A stretch of DNA of 64,000 nucleotides. Source: Gammaproteobacteria bacterium. Lineage in GTDB: Bacteria; Pseudomonadota; Gammaproteobacteria; Pseudomonadales; Halieaceae. Location: positions 992,001-1,056,000 of the forward strand of contig JAUHXH010000002.1 of assembly GCA_030427085.1 (NCBI GenBank), given 5' to 3'. Below, one piece after another: positions 17,590 through 26,045 of this stretch (position 1 is the stretch's first letter; each line of letters begins with the position of its first letter). The notes under the pieces were generated by a model. The model did not search any database. It was not told the origin of the DNA and saw only the letters and a program-made list of their open reading frames with translations. The position numbers and the translations under genes were made by a program.

Positions 17590-19089
17590 ATGGCCATGCG
17601 TGTTGCCTGGCGGGGCTTGCTGGCAAGCTCGGTTATGCTCACGCCCCTGGCACAGGGCGCGGAGTGGACCACGAGTGCCGGTGTAACGCCCGGCCTGATG
17701 TTTACCGACAACGTCTGCCTGTCGCCGGATAATGAGCAGGGCGAATGGGTTGGTCTGGTAACGCCGGATATTTCCCTCACCGGGCAGGGCCGCCGCGCCT
17801 CGTTGAACCTGGCCGCCGCGCTCGAAATGAACACGCTATCGGATAGCAAACTGGAAGAACTGGGTTGCTCCCCGCAGGGGCTTGGCTTGGGGAATCGCGA
17901 ACAGGTTTCCCCCCGATTGCGCGCCGTTGGCAGAGTAGAGGCCATTGATAACTGGCTGTTCGTGGATGCCAGCGCCCATGCCGACCAGAACCTGGTCAAC
18001 CCCTTTGCCGCCGGTGGTGACGATGGCCTTAACCGTACGGGCAACGTAAACACCAGCTATCGTTATGCGATTCGGCCCTACATTCAGCATCGTTTCGCCT
18101 CTGAGTACGAGCTCCGGGCGAGCTATAGCTATGACGAGCAGTACAACTCCGTAGACACCCTGGGCGACAGCGAACGCAACATGGCCGACTTCTACTTTGG
18201 CCGTGTCCCGGAGACAGCGCGTCTCACCTGGGCGGTCATCGCAGACTATGAAGAGATTGACTATCAACGTTCGTTTGATCGACCGTCTCAAACTAATGAG
18301 CTGACCTCCGCGCGATTCGCGTTGGCCTGGCAATTCAATCGCCAGTGGCAAATCAATGGCTTTGCCGGCGCCGAAAACAATACCTTCCTGTCCAATGTCG
18401 AACAGGAAATCGACGGTGAAATGTGGGATATCGGTGTGCGTTGGACGCCGAATTCCCGGGTGGAGGTTAACGCCGGAACCGGCGAGCGTTTCTTTGGCGA
18501 TACACCACGGTTCAGTGTGAACTACTCCCACAAGCGCAGCACCCTGCGCGCGGACTACCGTCGGGACCTGACCTTCGACCGGTCGATTCGCTCCGGAGAG
18601 AACATCCTGCCGGGTCAGGATGAGTTTGGCGACCCCATCGCGCCCAGCGACGGAACGCCGCTGGGTATCGACGGCGAACCGGTACTCCCCTCCAACAGCC
18701 CGATTCTCGATGAGCGTTTTAGCCTGAGTTACGCCTACCGGGGCCGGTTGTCCACGTTCCAGATTACAGGCAGCCAGTCGGAACAGTTTCGCGCTATCGA
18801 TGGGCGCCGTTCCACCTTTACTAACGCGGCGCTCAGCCTGAGCCGTAACCTGTCGCGGCAAACCAGTGTGACGGGAGGATTGAGCTGGGGTGATCGCGAA
18901 TCCGAGCAGCAGTTGGGCGATTTACTCAACGACTCCCAGACCTACACCGCATTCGCCGCCCTGCAACGGCAGCTGGCGACCAATCTGGACATGGTTGGCC
19001 GCTATCAATATCGGGTTCGCGAATCTGATACTCCGAATAATGAATACACCGAGAACCGCGTCACCCTGACGTTTCGGTACCAGTTTTAG
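17590..19089 (+). CDS. PEP-CTERM system-associated outer membrane barrel protein (TIGR03016-like)
   Basis: 499 aa starting 2 bases after the kinase stop (ATG 17590 or 17596). Signal peptide ending at about residue 24 (LAQGA), then alternating amphipathic strands rich in aromatic residues and Arg/Asp. The final strand ENRVTLTFRYQF is typical of outer-membrane barrels. It matches the hypothetical barrel family always found next to the kinase and chain-length genes in XrtA loci. A role as outer-membrane channel or scaffold for EPS export is inferred from position; no enzyme motif is seen. Confidence 0.82.
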   Translation: MAMRVAWRGLLASSVMLTPLAQGAEWTTSAGVTPGLMFTDNVCLSPDNEQGEWVGLVTPDISLTGQGRRASLNLAAALEMNTLSDSKLEELGCSPQGLGLGNREQVSPRLRAVGRVEAIDNWLFVDASAHADQNLVNPFAAGGDDGLNRTGNVNTSYRYAIRPYIQHRFASEYELRASYSYDEQYNSVDTLGDSERNMADFYFGRVPETARLTWAVIADYEEIDYQRSFDRPSQTNELTSARFALAWQFNRQWQINGFAGAENNTFLSNVEQEIDGEMWDIGVRWTPNSRVEVNAGTGERFFGDTPRFSVNYSHKRSTLRADYRRDLTFDRSIRSGENILPGQDEFGDPIAPSDGTPLGIDGEPVLPSNSPILDERFSLSYAYRGRLSTFQITGSQSEQFRAIDGRRSTFTNAALSLSRNLSRQTSVTGGLSWGDRESEQQLGDLLNDSQTYTAFAALQRQLATNLDMVGRYQYRVRESDTPNNEYTENRVTLTFRYQF

Positions 19090-19101
19090 GGGCGCGCCAA
19101 C

Positions 19102-20220
19102 ATGGCTGAATCAACGCAACGTATCCTCTGCGTCGTAGGCGCCCGTCCAAATTTCATGAAAATCGCGCCGATCATGCGCGCTTTCGCTGCCGCCCCGGGT
19201 TTGGAGGCGAGTCTTCTGCACACCGGGCAGCACTACGATGCGGCGATGAAAACCTCGTTTTTTGATCAGTTGGGTATTCCCGAGCCGGACATCGATCTCG
19301 AAGTAGGGTCGGGCAGTCACGCCCAGCAAACCGCCGATATCATGAAGCGCTTTGAGCCCGTGCTGGATGAACTCGCTCCGGCGGCGGTGCTGGTGGTGGG
19401 CGATGTCAATTCCACCATCGCCTGTGCCCTGGTAGCGGTAAAGAAAGACATTCCGGTAATTCATGTTGAAGCCGGCCTGCGCAGTGGCGACCGAAGTATG
19501 CCGGAGGAGATCAATCGCATCCTCACCGACCAGCTATCCGGTTTGTTGTTCACGACAGAATCCGATGCCGCGGGTAACCTGGCGGCAGAGGGTGTAGTGG
19601 GCCAGGTGGAATTTGTCGGTAACGTGATGATCGACACCCTGCTGTACAACCTCGATCGAGCGGTGCCTGCCCGGGAATCCCTGGCGGCCATGGGTGCCGA
19701 TCCGGAGCAAGCTTACGGTTTGATGACTTTGCACCGTCCTTCCAACGTGGATGACCCGGTGGTACTGCGCCGCCTGCTTTCGGAACTGGCAGCGATTGCA
19801 GAACGTCTGCCGCTGGTGTTTCCAGTGCACCCGCGTACTCTGGCGCGCATTCGCGATGCCGGTCTGGAAACACTGCTCAGTGAGTCGGGCATCGTTACCA
19901 CTACGCCGCTTGGCTATCTGGAAATGCTGGGCCTGATGCGCGATGCCAAAGTGGTCCTGACCGATTCGGGAGGCATTCAGGAAGAAACCACTGCGCTGGG
20001 CGTGCCCTGTATCACACTGCGGGAAAACACCGAGCGACCCATCACGATCAGTGAGGGGACCAACACCATCGTGGGCACCGACCCACAGGCCATTCGCCAG
20101 TGCTTTGAAGAGATTCAAAACGGCGGCGGTAAAGCCGGCCGGGTGCCCTCTCTGTGGGATGGGTGCGCGGCGGAACGCATCGCCGAGCACACCGCGCGCT
20201 GGTTGGCGCGTGCGAGTTGA
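19102..20220 (+). CDS. wecB: UDP-N-acetylglucosamine 2-epimerase (non-hydrolysing)
   Basis: 372 aa, the usual length for WecB. Visible signatures are ARPNFMKIAPI (14-24), TGQHYD, GDVNST, HVEAGLRSGDRSMPEEINR and the UDP-site LTDSGGIQEE. It converts UDP-GlcNAc to UDP-ManNAc in the cytoplasm. The matching 6-dehydrogenase for ManNAcA is not adjacent; the WbpO-type enzyme at 7151 acts on GlcNAc/GalNAc instead, so free ManNAc could be a building block. Confidence 0.92.
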   Translation: MAESTQRILCVVGARPNFMKIAPIMRAFAAAPGLEASLLHTGQHYDAAMKTSFFDQLGIPEPDIDLEVGSGSHAQQTADIMKRFEPVLDELAPAAVLVVGDVNSTIACALVAVKKDIPVIHVEAGLRSGDRSMPEEINRILTDQLSGLLFTTESDAAGNLAAEGVVGQVEFVGNVMIDTLLYNLDRAVPARESLAAMGADPEQAYGLMTLHRPSNVDDPVVLRRLLSELAAIAERLPLVFPVHPRTLARIRDAGLETLLSESGIVTTTPLGYLEMLGLMRDAKVVLTDSGGIQEETTALGVPCITLRENTERPITISEGTNTIVGTDPQAIRQCFEEIQNGGGKAGRVPSLWDGCAAERIAEHTARWLARAS

Positions 20221-20225
20221 CGACG

Positions 20226-21104
20226 GTGACCACGCCCGCTGCCACTTCGCGTCCTAACGGCATGGTCAATGCGATGACTGTGGACGTGGAGGATTACTTC
20301 CAGGTTTCCGCGTTTGAACCGCATGTTGATCGGCAGCAGTGGCGGGACATACCTTGCCGGGTAGAGGGGAACGTTGAGCGCATCCTCGAACTGTTCGATC
20401 AGCACAATGTAAAAGCCACTTTTTTCACCCTCGGCTGGATTGCGGAACGCTACCCACACATGGTGCAGCGCATTGTGGCCAGCGGCCATGAGCTGGCCAG
20501 TCACGGTTGGGAACACCGCCGCGTCAGTTCCCAGACGCCGGAGGAGTTCCTCGAAGATATCCGCCGTACCCGGGGTGTGCTGGAAGACGTGGGCGGACAG
20601 ACGGTACTGGGTTACCGCGCCGCCAGTTACTCCATCGGCGAGGGCAATCGCTGGGCCTGGGATGCGCTGCGTGAAGCAGGCTACCGCTACAGTTCCAGCA
20701 TCGTGCCGATTCGCCACGATCACTACGGCATGCCGGACGCGCCTCGTTTTGCATTTGAAACTGCCGAGGCGGGCCTGCTCGAAGTGCCCGTTACCACGGT
20801 CAACGTAGCGGGGCGCAATCTCAACTGTGGTGGTGGCGGTTGGTTCCGGCTGTTCCCCTACGTTTTTTCTCGCTGGGCACTGCGGCGCGTAAACCAGCAG
20901 GAAGGGCAGGCCGGCATTTTCTATTTCCATCCCTGGGAAATTGACCCCGAGCAGCCGCGCATGCCCGGCCTCGACGCCAAAACCCGTTTCCGCCACTACC
21001 TGAACCTGGAGCGCATGCAGGGCCGCCTGGAGCGTTTGCTGTGCGACTTCAGCTGGGGGCGGATGGATCATATTTTCCTGCCGGAGTTATCCCGTGAGCA
21101 TTGA
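20226..21104 (+). CDS. XrtA system polysaccharide deacetylase
   Basis: 292 aa from a GTG 6 bases after the wecB stop; the ATG at 20262 (280 aa) is nearly as likely, since the conserved part starts NAMTVDVEDYFQVSAFE. NodB fold: catalytic and metal Asp in TVDVED, metal His pair in HELASHGWEH, and the RAASYS strand. DUF3473-type C-terminus (YFHPWEIDPEQPR). It removes N-acetyl groups from the EPS or an intermediate. It overlaps the FemAB gene. Confidence 0.88.
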   Translation: MTTPAATSRPNGMVNAMTVDVEDYFQVSAFEPHVDRQQWRDIPCRVEGNVERILELFDQHNVKATFFTLGWIAERYPHMVQRIVASGHELASHGWEHRRVSSQTPEEFLEDIRRTRGVLEDVGGQTVLGYRAASYSIGEGNRWAWDALREAGYRYSSSIVPIRHDHYGMPDAPRFAFETAEAGLLEVPVTTVNVAGRNLNCGGGGWFRLFPYVFSRWALRRVNQQEGQAGIFYFHPWEIDPEQPRMPGLDAKTRFRHYLNLERMQGRLERLLCDFSWGRMDHIFLPELSREH

Positions 21105-22125
21105 AGTGAATATGCTGGATGACGCCAGCGAGGCCCACTGGGATGCCTTCGTCAGTGCACACGACAAAGCCACCTTCTTTCATCGCGCCGGCTGGCGGCG
21201 GGTGCTGCAGCAGGCCTTTGGCCACCGGTGCTACTTTCTGCAGGCCTGGGAAAGTGGCAAGCTGGTTGGGATCCTGCCGCTGGCGCAGGTCAAGAGCCTG
21301 CTATTTGGCAATTCACTGTCCTCGCTGCCGTTTTGCGTCTACGGCGGCATCGTGGCTAACCACCCGGAGGCGGCCGAGGCTCTGCGGGCCAGAGCTTGCA
21401 AGCTGGCGCAGGAACTCCAGGTGGACGCGCTGGAGTTTCGCAATCAGGAGGCCGACGGCGCTGACTGGCCCACCAAGGACTTGTACTACACCTTCATCAA
21501 GGACATCGATCCGGATGATGAGGTAAACCTGAAGGCCATTCCCAACCGGCAACGAGCGATGATTCGCAAGGGCGCTGCTGAGGGCCTGGCCAGTGAGTGG
21601 GACGCGGGTTGCGAGCGTATCTATCGGGTCTATTCCGAAAGCGTGCGCAATCTGGGTACACCGGTATTTACTGCCCGTTACTTCCGTATCCTGCGCGAAG
21701 AGTTCGGCAGTGATTGCAGTGTGTTGATGATCACCCAGGGCGACGAAGATGTCTGTGGCGTGCTCAACTTTTACCATAAAGGCACGGTACTGCCTTACTA
21801 CGGTGGCAGCATTGCCCGGGCGCGCACGATTCGTGGCAGCAACGATTTCATGTACTGGGAACTGATGCGGCGCTCGCGCGAACAGGGCTGTAATCGCTTT
21901 GACTTTGGCCGTAGCAAAAAAGATACCGGGCCCTTCAAGTTCAAAAAGAACTGGGGTTTCAATCCTCAGCCCATGCCCTACGCTTATCACCTGGTGAAAG
22001 CGCCGAAGATTCCGGACCTTAACCCAACCAATCCCAAATACCGCATGATGGTCGAGGCCTGGAGTCGGCTGCCGTTGCCCGTAGCCAATATGCTGGGGCC
22101 CTGGCTGGCTCGGTCGCTGGGGTAG
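21094..22125 (+). CDS. PEP-CTERM/XrtA-associated FemAB-like acyltransferase
   Basis: 343 aa; the GTG start lies within the deacetylase gene (11-base overlap), with GGAG 7 bases upstream. Two GNAT-like halves as in FemAB proteins: WRRVLQQAFGH and FCVYGGIVA near residues 29 and 80, and the C-terminal NRFDFGRSKKDTGPFKFKKNWG (266-287), a stretch characteristic of this family. FemAB proteins transfer amino acids from aminoacyl-tRNA. In XrtA loci the acceptor is unknown; an amino-sugar amine exposed by the deacetylase is possible. Confidence 0.88.
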   Translation: MSIEVNMLDDASEAHWDAFVSAHDKATFFHRAGWRRVLQQAFGHRCYFLQAWESGKLVGILPLAQVKSLLFGNSLSSLPFCVYGGIVANHPEAAEALRARACKLAQELQVDALEFRNQEADGADWPTKDLYYTFIKDIDPDDEVNLKAIPNRQRAMIRKGAAEGLASEWDAGCERIYRVYSESVRNLGTPVFTARYFRILREEFGSDCSVLMITQGDEDVCGVLNFYHKGTVLPYYGGSIARARTIRGSNDFMYWELMRRSREQGCNRFDFGRSKKDTGPFKFKKNWGFNPQPMPYAYHLVKAPKIPDLNPTNPKYRMMVEAWSRLPLPVANMLGPWLARSLG

Positions 22126-22129
22126 CCCG

Positions 22130-23353
22130 GTGAAACCCGCGCTCTTGTTTGTTTGCCATCGCATCCCCTATCCGCCAAACAAGGGCGACAAAATACGTTC
22201 GTGGCATTTGTTGAAGCATCTGTCACAGCACTTTCGTGTTTTCCTCGGCACCTTCGTCGACGATCCGGCCGATTGGCAATACCTCCCGCAGGTGGAAGCC
22301 GTTTGTGAAGAAGTGCTGGCGTGGCCCCTGCACCCCGTTAGAGCACGGTTAAGGAGTCTCGTTGCTTTACTGACGGGGGAGGCTCTGTCGCTGCCTTATT
22401 ACCGCAACGCGTCACTGCAGTCCTGGGTGAATACCGTCGTGCAGCGCGAGGGTATCGTGCAGGCGGTGGCGTTTTCGTCACCGATGGCACAATACCTGGA
22501 GCGGGCGCCTGCAGGGCTACAGCGACGGGTGGTGGACTTTGTGGATGTGGATTCCGACAAATGGGCGCAGTACGCCGAGCATAAACAGTGGCCGATGAGT
22601 GCGGTGTATCGTCGGGAGGCGCGGTGTTTGCTGGCCTACGAACGCCAGGTGGCCGCGGCGATGGAAGTGGGTACCTTTGTTTCGGACAGCGAGGCCGCCC
22701 TGTTTCGCGAACTGGCACCGGAATCCGCTGCGCGGGTCGATTATTTTAACAACGGCGTCGATCGGGACTACTTTAGCCCTGTTGAGGGTAGTCAAAACCC
22801 TTACGGCGACCAGCCTGGCCCGGTGCTGGTATTCACCGGCGCCATGGATTACTGGCCCAACGAGGATGCTGTAGATCACTTCGCGCGGGACATTCTGCCT
22901 GTGCTGCAACAATCCCATAAAGATCTGCGGTTTTTCATCGTGGGCAGTCGGCCTTCTACAAAGGTACAGAGCCTGGCAGGTCTGCCGGGCGTGTCGGTAA
23001 CAGGCCGAGTGGAAGATATCCGCCCCTACATCCAGTACGCCACCGCGGCAGTGGCACCCATGCGGGTGGCCCGCGGGGTCCAGAACAAAGTGCTTGAAGC
23101 CATGGCCATGGGGCGCCCCGTGCTGGTGTCCGCCATGGGGCTCGAAGGAATCCCGGCCCGCGATGGCGAACATGTTTACCTGGTAGAAACGGCCGCCCAT
23201 TACGAAGCGGCGTTAGCTCGCGTGATGGCGGGTGAGGGTGAAGTTCTGGGTGCGGGTGGGCGACATCTGGTACAGGCGCAATTTGATTGGGAAGCCAACC
23301 TGGCATCGGTGAGTCGTCATTTGCAGCTGTCTACAGCAGGGGGGCTGGAATGA
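22130..23353 (+). CDS. XrtA system glycosyltransferase (stp1 family, GT4-like)
   Basis: 407 aa from GTG 22130. The N-terminus FVCHRIPYPPNKGDKIRSW is characteristic of the first PEP-CTERM/EpsH glycosyltransferase family. The C-terminal GT-B half has VLVFTGAMDYWPNEDAV and the GVQNKVLEAMAMGRPVL donor-site motif. It is cytoplasmic and transfers a sugar from a nucleotide donor to the lipid-linked intermediate; the specificity cannot be read. The stop overlaps the xrtA start. Confidence 0.88.
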   Translation: MKPALLFVCHRIPYPPNKGDKIRSWHLLKHLSQHFRVFLGTFVDDPADWQYLPQVEAVCEEVLAWPLHPVRARLRSLVALLTGEALSLPYYRNASLQSWVNTVVQREGIVQAVAFSSPMAQYLERAPAGLQRRVVDFVDVDSDKWAQYAEHKQWPMSAVYRREARCLLAYERQVAAAMEVGTFVSDSEAALFRELAPESAARVDYFNNGVDRDYFSPVEGSQNPYGDQPGPVLVFTGAMDYWPNEDAVDHFARDILPVLQQSHKDLRFFIVGSRPSTKVQSLAGLPGVSVTGRVEDIRPYIQYATAAVAPMRVARGVQNKVLEAMAMGRPVLVSAMGLEGIPARDGEHVYLVETAAHYEAALARVMAGEGEVLGAGGRHLVQAQFDWEANLASVSRHLQLSTAGGLE

Positions 23354-24852
23354 ACGAAGCCACGCTGGTGGAGAGCCCTGGCCTGTCGCTGCGCCGGCGC
23401 GGGTACTGGCTGGCGCTCGCTTTCGCGGTTTTGTGCCTGGCCTGCTATCACGAAACTGTCTGGTCGATGGTGCGCATCTGGATGCGTTCCGACACCTTTG
23501 CCCACGGCTTTTTGATTCTGCCTATTTCTGCCTGGCTGGTTTGGGAGCGACGGCAGGAACTTGCTGCCATCCCTGTCTGGTCTATGTTTTATCCCCTGAC
23601 TTTCCTGGTTCCGCTTGGCCTGCTCTGGCTGGCCAGTCACCTGGTGGAAGTGCTCGTGGTACAGCAGTTTGCGCTGGTGGCGATGGTGTTGGTGGGGGTC
23701 TGGGCCATTCTGGGTAGTGCGCTGGCGCGTGCGTTGGCATTCCCGCTGACATTTTTATTTCTCGCGGTCCCGGCCGGCGAGGGCCTGATCGATCCAATGA
23801 TGGAGCTGACGGCCACCAGCACTGTCTGGTTGGTGCAGATGTCGGGTGTGCCGGTGTTTCGCGAAGGGCTTTATTTCACGCTGCCCAGTGGCCACTGGTC
23901 GGTAGTGGAAGCCTGTAGCGGGGTGCGCTACCTCATTGCCTCCTTTACCCTGGGCGTGCTCTACGCGCATTTGAATTACCGGAGCAGGAAGCGGCAGTTG
24001 CTCTTCGTGTTAGCCGCTATCGTAGTGCCGGTGGTGGCGAATTCCTTGCGCGCCTACATGATCGTGATGCTCGGTCACTTTAGTGGCATGACCATTGCCG
24101 TGGGCGTCGACCACCTGATTTACGGCTGGATCTTCTTTGGTGTGGTCATCCTGCTGCTGTTCTGGGTTGGGTCATTTTTCCGTGAAGACCTGCAACCCGC
24201 ACCCGAGGAGGGGGCCCCGGTTTACGCTGCGCGCGGTGATCGGGTAGATTGGCGTTGTGCGCTGTTGGCGCTGGTCATTGCCGGCTTCTGGCCCGTGTTA
24301 GCGAGCTCCGTATCATCCCAGGTCGATGTCACTGACATTCGGGGGATTGAAGCGGAGCGCCCGTGGCGTCAGTCCGGGGAGCCGCTGCCGTGGAAACCGA
24401 TGACAGTCGGTGGGCAGCAGTGGCGGGGTGACTTTAGCCATGGCAACCAGCAGGTGGGTGTGTTCCTGGCCGAACGGGACGGCCCCCAGGGAAGTCGCGA
24501 ACTGATTCGGGACCCCCGCGCAGTGGCCACAGCCGAGGGCGACTGGCGGTTGATGGACTTGAGTCAACGTAAAGCTGCGCTCGCTGCCCAGAACATTCCC
24601 GTGGTTGAAATGACGCTCATGAGTCCGCAGGGAAGGCTTCTATTGTGGGATACCTATCACATCGGCGGGCAATACACGGTTAATTCCTACCGGGCGAAAC
24701 TCTACCGTGCACTGTCTATCCTTGGACTGGCGCCGGAAGGTGCGCGCCGGCTGACCTTGGTGACGCCCTATGCGGATGTTGAGCGGCCGCCGCGCGACGT
24801 TTTGCAGGCCTTCCTCAACGCCCACGCCGGTCAGTTCGGACGGGGTGGCTGA
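23350..24852 (+). CDS. xrtA: Exosortase A fused to EpsI domain
   Basis: 500 aa from ATG 23350 (ATGA overlap with the glycosyltransferase gene). Residues about 18-280 are a multi-helix membrane protein with the exosortase catalytic set: C189 in VVEACSGVRYL, R234 in NSLRAY and H255 in GVDHLIYGW. Residues about 300-500 are the periplasmic EpsI domain (LLWDTYHIGGQ, NSYRAKLYRA). XrtA is the transpeptidase-like enzyme that cleaves PEP-CTERM tails and sorts proteins to the EPS-coated surface. All three catalytic residues are intact. No PEP-CTERM substrate is encoded in this window. Confidence 0.95.
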   Translation: MNEATLVESPGLSLRRRGYWLALAFAVLCLACYHETVWSMVRIWMRSDTFAHGFLILPISAWLVWERRQELAAIPVWSMFYPLTFLVPLGLLWLASHLVEVLVVQQFALVAMVLVGVWAILGSALARALAFPLTFLFLAVPAGEGLIDPMMELTATSTVWLVQMSGVPVFREGLYFTLPSGHWSVVEACSGVRYLIASFTLGVLYAHLNYRSRKRQLLFVLAAIVVPVVANSLRAYMIVMLGHFSGMTIAVGVDHLIYGWIFFGVVILLLFWVGSFFREDLQPAPEEGAPVYAARGDRVDWRCALLALVIAGFWPVLASSVSSQVDVTDIRGIEAERPWRQSGEPLPWKPMTVGGQQWRGDFSHGNQQVGVFLAERDGPQGSRELIRDPRAVATAEGDWRLMDLSQRKAALAAQNIPVVEMTLMSPQGRLLLWDTYHIGGQYTVNSYRAKLYRALSILGLAPEGARRLTLVTPYADVERPPRDVLQAFLNAHAGQFGRGG

Positions 24853-26045
24853 TGAGTGCGGCTGCACCTCATGTCGTACACGTGGTTTACAGTCTCGGTA
24901 CCGGCGGACTGGAAAACGGTCTGGTCAATATTCTCAATCGAGCCGATCCCACGCGCTATCGCCACAGCATTGTGTGCATTACCGAGGCGGGCAACTTTGC
25001 CCGGCGCATTACCGCGCCGGATGTGGCGATTCACACGCTGCACAAGCGTGACGGACACGACCTCGGTTTCTACTGGCGCTTCTGGCGACTGTTGCATCGC
25101 CTGAAACCGGACGTGGTCCACAGTCGTAACCTCGCAGCGTTGGAAACCCAGTTGCTGGGGCTTACTCTGCCGGGACTGCGGCGAGTGCATGGCGAGCACG
25201 GCCGTGATGCCAACGATATCGACGGACGAAACCCGCGCCATCTCGCCCTGCGCAAGCTGGTGCGGCCCTTTGTTCATCGCTATGTTGCGGTGAGCAAGGA
25301 CCTGGAAGCCTGGTTACAAGCCGTCGTTGGTGTGGAGGGTGAGCGCATCACCCAGATCTACAACGGCGTGGACAGTGACAGGTTCCAACAGCAGGTGAGT
25401 GATGAGGAGCTGGCACGTTTGCGCGATAAGCTCGGGATCGCGCCTGGTAGTGTGGTCCTGGGAACAGTCGGTCGATTGGATCCGGTGAAGAACCAGGCCC
25501 TGATCCTGCAGGCGCTGGCTGAACTGCGTGAGCAATCACCGGATTTGTTTGCCAGGTGCTGTGTGCTGTTGGTTGGCGGCGGTGCGCTGGTAGACACGCT
25601 GGAACAGCAAGTGCGGGATTTGGGCCTGCAGGACAAGGTGCGTTTTGTCGGCGACAGTGATCAGGTACCGCAATTGCTGCAATGCATGGATCTGTTTCTG
25701 TTGCCCTCTCTCAACGAGGGGATTTCCAACACGGTGTTGGAGGCCATGGCGTCCGGGCTACCGGTTATTGCGACCGCGGTGGGTGGTAACGTGGAACTGG
25801 TGGATCAGGGTGAGACGGGCATGCTGGTGCCCTCAGGCGATGCTACCGCACTGGCCACGGCTATCGCCTCGTTGGGGCAAGATGGCAAGCAGTGTTTTGC
25901 CATGGGTAAGGCGGCCAGAGCAAAAGTACAAGAGCGCTTTAACTGGGATACAACGGTAGCGCGCTATCTCGCGGTGTATGACCAGGTGCTGGGCAAAACC
26001 CAGGCCGGACAGGGGAATTCGGGGAAAGATTTATGTGTGGAATAG
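24852..26045 (+). CDS. XrtA system glycosyltransferase (stp2 family, GT4)
   Basis: 397 aa; start and preceding stop share a base (TGATG). N-terminal HVVYSLGTGGLENGLVNIL is the signature of the second PEP-CTERM/EpsH glycosyltransferase family. The GT4 C-terminal domain has LGTVGRLDPVKNQ and the donor-site stretch LPSLNEGISNTVLEAMASG. It is a cytoplasmic retaining glycosyltransferase for EPS repeat-unit assembly. Its last 13 bases overlap the amidotransferase gene. Confidence 0.9.
   Translation: MSAAAPHVVHVVYSLGTGGLENGLVNILNRADPTRYRHSIVCITEAGNFARRITAPDVAIHTLHKRDGHDLGFYWRFWRLLHRLKPDVVHSRNLAALETQLLGLTLPGLRRVHGEHGRDANDIDGRNPRHLALRKLVRPFVHRYVAVSKDLEAWLQAVVGVEGERITQIYNGVDSDRFQQQVSDEELARLRDKLGIAPGSVVLGTVGRLDPVKNQALILQALAELREQSPDLFARCCVLLVGGGALVDTLEQQVRDLGLQDKVRFVGDSDQVPQLLQCMDLFLLPSLNEGISNTVLEAMASGLPVIATAVGGNVELVDQGETGMLVPSGDATALATAIASLGQDGKQCFAMGKAARAKVQERFNWDTTVARYLAVYDQVLGKTQAGQGNSGKDLCVE

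Noticed and set aside
17836-18861. 341-aa open frame on the minus strand
   Set aside because: Lies entirely opposite the outer-membrane barrel gene; composition follows the coding strand and no domain is recognisable. Typical shadow in GC-rich DNA.
20115-21071. 318-aa open frame on the minus strand
   Set aside because: Antisense to the well-supported XrtA deacetylase gene; His/Gln-rich shadow text without motifs.
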